From Cercophora sp. LCS_1 (taxonomy: Eukaryota; Ascomycota; Sordariomycetes; Sordariales; Lasiosphaeriaceae), in the NCBI GenBank assembly GCA_036250225.1, contig JAPZLL010000111.1:1-11532 (forward strand): DNA of 11,532 nucleotides, given 5' to 3'. The notes beneath the pieces are model-generated. The model saw only the letters and a list, made by a program, of their open reading frames with translations. It was not told the DNA's origin and ran no database searches. Every line of letters starts with the position of its first letter. The first letter of the stretch is position 1. The position numbers and the translations under genes were made by a program. Positions 1 to 5,762 of this stretch are shown piece after piece.

Positions 1-31
1 ATCGGAGGTAGACATGTGGACGACGACGATA

Positions 32-96
32 ACAACGTAGGAAGACGACGTAGGATAACAACGTAGGAAGACGACGTAGGAAAACAACGTAGGAAA
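32..96. repeat. 13-bp minisatellite, five tandem copies
   Basis: Five head-to-tail copies of a 13-bp unit with consensus acRacgtaggaWR lie at 32-44, 45-57, 58-70, 71-83 and 84-96. Copies alternate between acaacgtaggaag and acgacgtaggata types, so a 26-bp higher-order period is also visible (29-54 is repeated exactly at 55-80). The flanking 18-31 is a looser gac/gat run. No coding frame or known element is recognised here. Copy number in such arrays often differs between strains. Confidence 0.9.
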
Positions 97-194
97 ACGG
101 CAACGCACCTCGTCACCCCCGGAACTTCGCCATGGTGGTGAGTTGTTCTGTTCAATCTAAATCTGAGGCGCTGGCGCAGCACTTATGCCCAGGC

Positions 195-215
195 GTCACG
201 TGCCGAGCACGTGAC
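195..215. promoter_or_regulatory. Perfect dyad of two CACGTG boxes
   Basis: The sequence gtcacgtgc, spacer cga, then gcacgtgac is a perfect 9-3-9 inverted repeat. Each arm contains the palindromic hexamer CACGTG, the core recognised by bHLH factors such as Cbf1, Ino2/4 and Pho4 relatives in fungi. A TATA-like element (tatataag, about 315-322) lies 100 bp downstream on the plus strand, but no credible plus-strand gene follows it. The dyad may serve a gene outside the window to the left, or be a relic. Regulatory function is inferred from the motif only. Confidence 0.45.
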
Positions 216-405
216 AGCCTGTTGCTCACCACCGTGACTATGTACAAAAACGGAAAGGCAACCGCAGGCTAGCTCCCCTTAGCCGTCACCCCAAGTCACC
301 ATTTAGATAGGTTGCGGTATATAAGCGGAAATAACGACCTCGTAAGCCGATGGACTCAATAATTATAAAATATAAAGGTAAGGATTGGCCTTTAACAGTA
401 TAAAC
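216..405. other. Gene-free left flank with AT-rich patch
   Basis: No gene is seen here. From about 300 to 405 the sequence becomes AT-rich (tatataag, aattataaaatataaa, tttaacagtataaac). It abuts the broken end of the alpha/beta hydrolase gene at 406. This could be the edge of a decayed repeat that truncated the hydrolase. No LTR, target-site duplication or terminal inverted repeat could be confirmed. Confidence 0.4.
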
Positions 406-738
406 TTAAATGGCTTCGAAGAAATCGTTTTTCGCACCGTTGAAGATAATGGTTATTGATGTGCTGAAGTTACCCGGGAAGCTGGAAAGCGGTATGCTGG
501 AGCGATAGATATGGCCGTTGTTGCCCATAAAAAAGAGGTGGCTGTTGCCGAAGCCGCGGCGGTCGGGGGCAATGAGGGTATGATTTTGGGAGAGGAGAGA
601 AGGGATCAGGGTGTCGAACATGCGGGAGGACATGGGCCAGCCGTGGAGGAGGATTATGCTCAGGGGCTTGGGCGTGCTGGGGGCGTGGTAGCGGTAGAAG
701 AGGGGGGTTGAGTCGGTAGGGGAGATGAAGGTGGGCAT
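406..738 (-). pseudogene. Truncated alpha/beta hydrolase (N-terminal fragment)
   Basis: The ATG at 738-736 has a good context (A at -3). Residues 1-67 read as the start of a small soluble alpha/beta hydrolase of the non-haem chloroperoxidase/esterase kind: an N-terminal strand, the oxyanion-hole segment ILLHGWPMSSRMF (about 29-41), then LIAPDRRGFGNS (about 55-66), the strand and loop that precede the nucleophile helix. After GFGNS the resemblance stops. The frame runs about 44 more residues to a TAA at 408-406. The GxSxG nucleophile elbow, the catalytic acid and the histidine are all absent, and intact members are about 270-290 aa. Only 405 bp remain to the left, so the missing two-thirds is not in the window as a normal continuation. 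The protein cannot be catalytic as read. A TATA-like box 93 bp upstream suggests a real promoter once drove it. Exon 1 of a split gene is possible, but no convincing donor was found. Confidence 0.6.
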
Positions 739-830
739 TTTGAGGTGTTTTTGCTGGTGAGTTCGGTAACGTGTAGGTTGTGAGATGGCTGCTGGTGTCG
801 TTCTTCATGAATCTGGTGGGGTTGAGGTGA

Positions 831-836
831 CTTATA
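831..836 (-). promoter_or_regulatory. TATA-like box of the hydrolase relic
   Basis: On the minus strand the sequence reads ggggTATAAGtcacc, with the TATA element about 93 bp upstream of the hydrolase ATG. Position and form fit a fungal core promoter. It supports the view that 406-738 is the 5' part of a formerly expressed gene rather than a chance frame. Confidence 0.35.
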
Positions 837-970
837 CCCCGGGCATGGCTGACAACCATAACGCCCAGGCATAACGCGCGCTTTGAATGGTAACTTCAGT
901 GACCCCACATGTTGATGCATTCCCGTTATTTTGCTGCACCAATCGTCATCAAGCTCTACCTAATGTCTAC

Positions 971-3610
971 CTAGGCAATACATATCCTCTCTCTCTCCAT
1001 GGCCGGCAGTGGCGCTTCGTGTGTCTTCCAACAATGTACCGCAATCCACATCCATCTGGATGCGTTTGGGTTTGTGAGTAGTCTCTTTTTTGCGTGATGA
1101 AGAGGCTGTACAGTTACGTCCTTCGTACCCAGAACAGCAACAAGCACCTCTTGTTCTTCAGTCTCCTCGTTGTCTTTCCTCTGCCCCTTTCCCTTTCCTA
1201 ACCGGCCCAAGTCAAGATGGTATCGCGCACTCTGTGCAGGCCGGATGACAGCGCCCCATCGATAGCCTGCCAGGTATTTGGAACCTAAACTTTCAAGGTA
1301 TTTCATGGTCGTAGGAGGCAGATTCGTTACATCGGAGAGGTCCACTTGGAATTGCGCTATCCGCCACTCCGCCAACAGTCCTTTTCTCGTGATGATCCCC
1401 TTCTCGCAGTTTTCATCACTGACGGTGACAAAGTTTCCTAAATCGCCCCGGAGGTACCTCTGTTCACCAGGGAGATTGGGCCGCTGCGGCGCCCACGAGA
1501 GCCCAGAAATGCCACTCGCAGGTGGTAGCCTAGGGGCATCAGATACGAGGAAGGCGGTCGACACTTCGACAGGTAGGCGTCTAGCCTGCAGAGACGTCCA
1601 CAATTCCTGGGCCGTGTAGGATGGTGCCTCCTCGCAGAGCAGACTCCAGATGACAACATCGTCGCCTGGTCGGGTAGCATGCCGGTTGTTGAGCACGGCG
1701 GCAGCTTTGTCCACACTCAGGGTTTCCAGGATTTTGCTTCCTTCCCAGCCACTGCTTGCTCGGTAGTAGTTTGGCGTGGGAATTAGATGGGGTGTGGTGA
1801 AGAAGAGGTTGCTCAGAGATATGTCTCCGGTAGACCAGACCCTCCAGAGCATCTCCTTGAGTCCCACCGTGGTATCGTCCTTGCCGAGAAGATAGATGTT
1901 GGTAGCACGCATGGCTTCCAGGAAGGTCCAAGCCCGCACATTCCAGTCACAGACCAGCACAGTAGCGAGGATGGACTCCATTGTTTCGAGCGTGGCATTG
2001 CTCACATCCATCGACATGATGTCGCGGTCGCAGACAAGCGTGACCTTGCTTCCAAGAAAGACGTCGTTGATGTGGGAGATTTCGTCTCGCCGGAGCTTGT
2101 GGTCTCGCGGAATGCAGGGTGTGTCCATCCAATACGAGACACATCCCAGCTTGCGAGATACTCTCTCGAACCGGTGGTGCAAGCAGCGGTTGTAGCCGCC
2201 TGTGTAGTCGAGGGTGGGAGTTGATGCGTTTCCGTACATCTCGGGTCGACCTCCCTGCCCGTGGCTCCACACGTGGGAAATAGCCATGTTCTCGGGACCT
2301 GCTGATGTATAGCGAATGTGCGTATCGTCAGTTTCCGTCAGGGACACAGCCCGACCACTATCGCTCGGCAGGTTCCGGTAAGAGGCTTCGTCCCAGGTCA
2401 GCTTACTGCAGTCCCGTCGGCAAGACTCTGCGTGGGCTGACTGGTCTTTGATAATGGCTCCCTTAAAACGCATGCACTTCACAGGGCTCTCTCCCTTGCA
2501 CTGCTCAAAGCGACCAGGGGATACAGCCACACATCTTGGTCCCTCGTGGCCGTAGGCCTGGGCAAACCGCTCTCGGAGTGCTCGCAAATCCGGCGGCATA
2601 GCTGCTTGGTCTTGGGAAACAAGCTTGTAAGCCCACTTGCACATGTACGGCGGGGTTCCCTCGGCCGATTCTGTTGTTGCGAGATTGCTGCTCATGGTTG
2701 CGCCAACAACCCCCATCCTCGGGTAGAAGATGACTGATTCGGGGTTCTTGAGCTGCATCCCAAGTCGACAATGGAGGTGCAACATGGTCATCCGGTGCCA
2801 AGCGGACCAAAGAAAGGCGCGCATCAGAAAACGACCATGATGGGTTGTGGTTGTGTCAGTGGCCTTGGTGGCAACCTCGAAGCAGCGCGAGATGTCATTG
2901 GCAGCGTCAGCCATCCGGTCGATACTGACGGATTCCTCTCCCCATGCAATATGCATGGCCAACCGGAGGGTGTTGGAGTCGACGAACCTAACAGCCCTCA
3001 TATTCTCCCACTTCTTCTCCAGCCCGGGAAGGAAGTAGTCCTGATCGAGAGATGCCAGATACTTTTCGTGCTCAGCAAAGGGAGGCGGCGTTGCCGGAAG
3101 ACGACAGAGAATATGGCAGGCATCCGCGGTGACAGAATCGCTGTCGAGAGACTCCTGAGCAGAGGAGGGGACAGGCAGGCGGCCCCAATCAACCCATTCA
3201 ACCATGGCCTCCTCGTACCGTTCCAGGTCACGAACAAGGACCGGCGTGTCAGATGGATCCGCAGCAGAAGCGGACCCAATTGACGGCTTCACAAAGGCCC
3301 AATCGATCAATGTCTCGTTAGCCCTGTCCAATTCCAGATGCGCCAGTGCCCCTGTTCCTGCTCGTTCTGTTGCCAGCAACCAGGCGGCAAAGGGCTGTGT
3401 CACGGGAGGCAGATGGAGCTGTCGCCATTCTGTGGTGAGGTCATCGTGCTCCTCTAGAAATTTGCTACGATGGATGAAGCGTAGCGGGAGGCCCCTAGAG
3501 TCGAGGGAGAGGGGCTCATTTTGATCCTTGAGCAGGAGTTTCTTGAGTCGGTCATTGGTGAATGTGAACTCGCTTTCCTCAAGATAGGTTAGCATGATGC
3601 CTTGGGTCAT
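971..3610 (-). CDS. HET-domain protein A (879 aa)
   Basis: A single open frame encodes a large heterokaryon-incompatibility (HET) family protein; no intron is needed. The HET core spans about 440-600: AISHVWSHGQGGRPE (443-457), SYWMDTPCIP (492-501), SKVTLVCDRD (521-530) and VCDWNVRAWTFLEAM (553-567). This is a variant of the usual A-x-S-Y-x-W / WIDALCI pattern. Just before it lies a Cys/His-rich stretch (C324, C360, C371, C379, H393, C397, C401) that could bind zinc. C-terminal conserved blocks are ATRPGDDVVIWSL (645-657) and LSWAP (704-708). A charged Lys/Glu-rich insert (about 805-822) is missing from the paralogue. The first 320 residues resemble no domain I can name, apart from an AFLWSAWHRMTMLHLHCRL block (265-283) echoed in the paralogue. 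HET proteins trigger cell death on non-self recognition in Podospora and Neurospora. The first ATG has T at -3; the ATG at codon 6 (3595-3593) has A at -3 and may be the real start. It is divergent from the membrane-protein gene. Confidence 0.88.
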   Translation of the reverse strand: MTQGIMLTYLEESEFTFTNDRLKKLLLKDQNEPLSLDSRGLPLRFIHRSKFLEEHDDLTTEWRQLHLPPVTQPFAAWLLATERAGTGALAHLELDRANETLIDWAFVKPSIGSASAADPSDTPVLVRDLERYEEAMVEWVDWGRLPVPSSAQESLDSDSVTADACHILCRLPATPPPFAEHEKYLASLDQDYFLPGLEKKWENMRAVRFVDSNTLRLAMHIAWGEESVSIDRMADAANDISRCFEVATKATDTTTTHHGRFLMRAFLWSAWHRMTMLHLHCRLGMQLKNPESVIFYPRMGVVGATMSSNLATTESAEGTPPYMCKWAYKLVSQDQAAMPPDLRALRERFAQAYGHEGPRCVAVSPGRFEQCKGESPVKCMRFKGAIIKDQSAHAESCRRDCSKLTWDEASYRNLPSDSGRAVSLTETDDTHIRYTSAGPENMAISHVWSHGQGGRPEMYGNASTPTLDYTGGYNRCLHHRFERVSRKLGCVSYWMDTPCIPRDHKLRRDEISHINDVFLGSKVTLVCDRDIMSMDVSNATLETMESILATVLVCDWNVRAWTFLEAMRATNIYLLGKDDTTVGLKEMLWRVWSTGDISLSNLFFTTPHLIPTPNYYRASSGWEGSKILETLSVDKAAAVLNNRHATRPGDDVVIWSLLCEEAPSYTAQELWTSLQARRLPVEVSTAFLVSDAPRLPPASGISGLSWAPQRPNLPGEQRYLRGDLGNFVTVSDENCEKGIITRKGLLAEWRIAQFQVDLSDVTNLPPTTMKYLESLGSKYLAGYRWGAVIRPAQSARYHLDLGRLGKGKGQRKDNEETEEQEVLVAVLGTKDVTVQPLHHAKKRLLTNPNASRWMWIAVHCWKTHEAPLPAMERERICIA

Positions 3611-3776
3611 GCAGCTTCCGAGAGAAAAACGTTTTGAGAAGCCGATTCAAGGCAAGACAGATTGAGGTCGCCGCTAAGTGCTGGTTAGGCGTTCTTGTCT
3701 GTTGCCAAGGGTATCAGTCGCTGGTGTATGAAAGGATGACATGAAAGTATGACCAACTTGACGATTTTGCTGGTTT

Positions 3777-3796
3777 CCGCAGTCAAAGCGGAGCGG
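3777..3796. promoter_or_regulatory. CCG/CGG inverted repeat, possible Zn2Cys6 site
   Basis: CCG (3777-3779) and CGG (3789-3791) are separated by 9 bp, within slightly longer arms tccgc/gcgga (3776-3780 and 3788-3792). A further CGG follows at 3794-3796. Inverted or direct CGG triplets are the usual half-sites of fungal Zn(II)2Cys6 regulators. Triplets are common by chance, so only the clustering next to the 17-bp palindrome makes this worth marking. Confidence 0.3.
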
Positions 3797-3798
3797 CA

Positions 3799-3815
3799 GC
3801 CCAAAAATTTTGGGC
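3799..3815. repeat. Perfect 17-bp palindrome in the divergent promoter
   Basis: gcccaaaa, central a, ttttgggc: 8-bp arms that match without error around one base. It lies 184 bp from the HET-A start and 336 bp from the membrane-protein start. Symmetry of this kind suits a dimeric regulator acting on both genes. No known fungal consensus is recognised with confidence. Confidence 0.55.
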
Positions 3816-4150
3816 ACCGACGCAGACACCACAGGAAGGATCCGAAAGGATTGGAGCCAAGCCACTCTTCATGCAGGCCGGCTGTGCGATGCAGTGGCCA
3901 GGTTAGAGCGGGACATTGAGAGGGCATCAGCTTACGCTAGGTATCTTGTAGGGCAGAATTTCAGGTTAGCTGATTGGTGGTGCGAGCGAGTGGAGGAAGT
4001 GAGCCAGCCCCGATTCATCGAACAGACCGGAGGTCGCCCCAGTTGCCAGAGGAGTTCTCCTAGACTCTTATGCAAATGATCGACCGTGTCCGTCTTCTCC
4101 AATTTCATCATTAGTATTTGTGAAAATCCCTGCTTTTGTTTTCTTTAACT

Positions 4151-5509
4151 ATGTCCGAAACTATCAGTCGACCTTTGCTCGGAGCGTTGTCGCTACCATT
4201 GCTGCCCGACGCAGTCGCCGAGTGGGCATCTATCATCCCTCTTGTCTGCCACCTTGCCAACGGACGCGACGACTACACCACAGCCGGAAAGGTGGCCTTG
4301 GCTGGCAGTTTGTCTGTGGGTTACTTCCCTCGGCTTGGGTCGCTCTCCGGCATTGCCCGTCTTCTGAATGATCCCGGAAAGTTTTCCGATCACGCAAACT
4401 CCCGCGGCGGAACCAGTCTTCATGTCTGGGACGTTTTATGGGGCGGCAGCTTCCCCTGTGCTAATGGCGCTGCTGTGGATTCTATCCTCAAACACTGCCA
4501 CCGGCAACCTGGCCATACCAATGCCATTTACTTGCCCGACGTCCTTCGCCAGTCGACTACGGGCAAGCAGCCTGCCGAGCATTCTGGCTCTAGCAAGCAG
4601 CCTGGCTCTGGCAAGCAGTCAAACACGGCACCACCGTCATTTCGCCGTTACCAAACATTGCATGTTTACAACTGCAAAAATATCGCCGCGGCCCCAAAGT
4701 CCGGACGAAGCCTGCTGGGCGTTCAGTTCAAGCGCATTGCCCCAGTTCTCCAACTAGTGCTCGCCGGTGGCCTCGTGGCCTTGCTCACCATGGTTGGGGC
4801 CTATGGAACGGCGGCGATCCTCCTCTGCAGCACATTCTCCAACGCAGTCGCCAGCTTCTACCTAACGGTTGAGCGACCCCCCGGCTATCTTCAGAGCAAC
4901 GAATCCACAATGGATAGCGCGTGCATGCTCGCAGCGGCGCATCAAAATGCTTCGGTGTGGTATCTCTTCATCGGCGACAGGGGTGTCGCCGACTCGCTCT
5001 TAAACAAGCCCATGTTCTTCATCCCGGATAGCAGAGCGGGCTTTTGGGTGGGGAAATGGTTCAAGGCCGCCAACTTTCTGCAACTCGTCGCTATGACATT
5101 TGCAGCAAGCCAGAAAAGCTGGGACGGAATATGCCTTCTTGTCCTCCTCGCCGCCAACTGGTTGTTCGAACTAGCGACCAATAGCGATGCAAACCTTGCG
5201 CAACATTGGATGGGGAAGGAAGGGGTTGACGTTGACGTCAGGACATTCAAGTTTAGTGGACGCTCCATCATGTTGGGCGCCATTCAGCTGCACAGCAAGA
5301 GCAACACGGCGTCATGGATGGACGATATCATGACGCCCCATCCAAGGCGAGAGGCTTGGCTGAAGTTCCTTGAGCATGGAGAGAAGCCAAGCGCGACGGT
5401 CTGGAACCCTGCTGATATCGGTCGTATTGAGCTCACTGCTGGTTTGGCTGCCGAATCTGCCCAGATTATCGACAAGGAATTTCCAAGGGTGGCCAAGGAA
5501 GTGGTATGA
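4151..5509 (+). CDS. Predicted multi-pass membrane protein (452 aa)
   Basis: The start is the ATG at 4151 (context ttaactATGtcc, A at -3); the in-frame codons just upstream contain no ATG. The protein has no family I recognise. Visible layout: an N-terminal region of about 195 residues with mixed hydrophobic patches and a low-complexity Ser/Gly/Lys/Gln linker (about 137-157); two adjacent hydrophobic segments (about 196-240, including VLQLVLAGGLVALLTMVGA); a hydrophilic loop (about 241-302); two more hydrophobic segments (about 307-320 and 325-343, including ICLLVLLAANWLFEL); then a polar C-terminal region of about 110 residues ending WNPADIGRIELTAGLAAESAQII plus a charged tail. There is no clear N-terminal signal peptide. 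The cytoplasmic side may hold both long termini. It is flanked by two paralogous HET genes, shares a divergent promoter with one and precedes the other by 253 bp. A role as membrane sensor, anchor or effector partner for the HET proteins is inferred from position only. Confidence 0.75.
   Translation: MSETISRPLLGALSLPLLPDAVAEWASIIPLVCHLANGRDDYTTAGKVALAGSLSVGYFPRLGSLSGIARLLNDPGKFSDHANSRGGTSLHVWDVLWGGSFPCANGAAVDSILKHCHRQPGHTNAIYLPDVLRQSTTGKQPAEHSGSSKQPGSGKQSNTAPPSFRRYQTLHVYNCKNIAAAPKSGRSLLGVQFKRIAPVLQLVLAGGLVALLTMVGAYGTAAILLCSTFSNAVASFYLTVERPPGYLQSNESTMDSACMLAAAHQNASVWYLFIGDRGVADSLLNKPMFFIPDSRAGFWVGKWFKAANFLQLVAMTFAASQKSWDGICLLVLLAANWLFELATNSDANLAQHWMGKEGVDVDVRTFKFSGRSIMLGAIQLHSKSNTASWMDDIMTPHPRREAWLKFLEHGEKPSATVWNPADIGRIELTAGLAAESAQIIDKEFPRVAKEVV
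4584..4619 (+). repeat. In-frame 18-bp tandem duplication
   Basis: Two copies of an 18-bp unit, ctggctctagcaagcagc (4584-4601) and ctggctctggcaagcagt (4602-4619), differ at two positions. They encode the repeated Gly-Ser-(Ser/Gly)-Lys-Gln linker of the membrane protein. A partial earlier copy (gcaagcagcct, 4563-4573) encodes a further Gly-Lys-Gln-Pro. Such in-frame repeats can vary in number between strains, here changing linker length between the N-terminal region and the first membrane segment. Confidence 0.75.
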
Positions 5510-5762
5510 GCCTTGCATCAAATTCGAATATATGTTCTCAAGATGCCTCTTTCATTTGTGCGCCATCACGTGAAGTCCATTTGTTCCATTGGCTCCCGTT
5601 CCCGACCCCGGAGCTTGGTCTGAGCCTCTCTTGGCGCATCTTATTACCTTGCCTAAACCTCTCCACGTTACCTTCTCAGCGCAGGCAGGAGCTACCTTAC
5701 CCGACACGCCGCAGCGCAATATTGACCCGGACCCAGACTGAGTTCTTCAAAAGGCAACTACC
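5510..5762 (+). promoter_or_regulatory. Promoter region of HET-B
   Basis: This 253-bp gap lies between the membrane-protein stop and the HET-B start. It contains the 8-bp palindrome TCACGTGA (5566-5573, an E-box core), pyrimidine-rich stretches, and an AT patch cgaatatatg (about 5524-5533). The HET-B ATG sits in an ideal context (ctaccATGg). Separate transcription of HET-B is likely, since fungal genes are rarely polycistronic. Confidence 0.45.

Larger units (their letters stand above)
3611..4150. promoter_or_regulatory. Divergent promoter of HET-A and membrane protein
   Basis: These 540 bp separate the start codons of two divergent genes and hold no credible gene. Visible elements are a 10-bp palindrome aaaacgtttt (3626-3635) 15 bp from the HET-A start, a CCG-N9-CGG inverted repeat (3777-3791) with a further CGG at 3794-3796, and a perfect 17-bp palindrome (3799-3815). 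CCAAT-box cores occur as attgg at about 3852 and 3972 and as ccaat at about 4099. A pyrimidine-rich run (cgtgtccgtcttctcc, about 4085-4100) sits 50 bp upstream of the membrane-protein ATG, as often at fungal transcription starts. One shared control region for both genes is an inference. Confidence 0.55.

Noticed and set aside
144..397. A possible solo LTR (TGTT at 144 to AACA at 394-397 with an internal TATA box)
   Set aside because: The 5-bp flanks do not match as a target-site duplication (tgagt versus gtata), and such four-base ends occur by chance.
391..403. 13-base match tttaacagtataa shared with 10301-10313
   Set aside because: About one 13-mer match is expected by chance in a window this long, more in AT-rich text. 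The flanks do not extend the match.
1787..2224. Long plus-strand open frame opposite HET-A
   Set aside because: It lies entirely antisense to the conserved HET core, has no motif of its own, and is explained by codon constraint on the other strand.
4136..4150. N-terminal extension of the membrane protein by five codons
   Set aside because: The extension begins at TTG, not ATG. The ATG at 4151 has a good context and is the normal eukaryotic choice.
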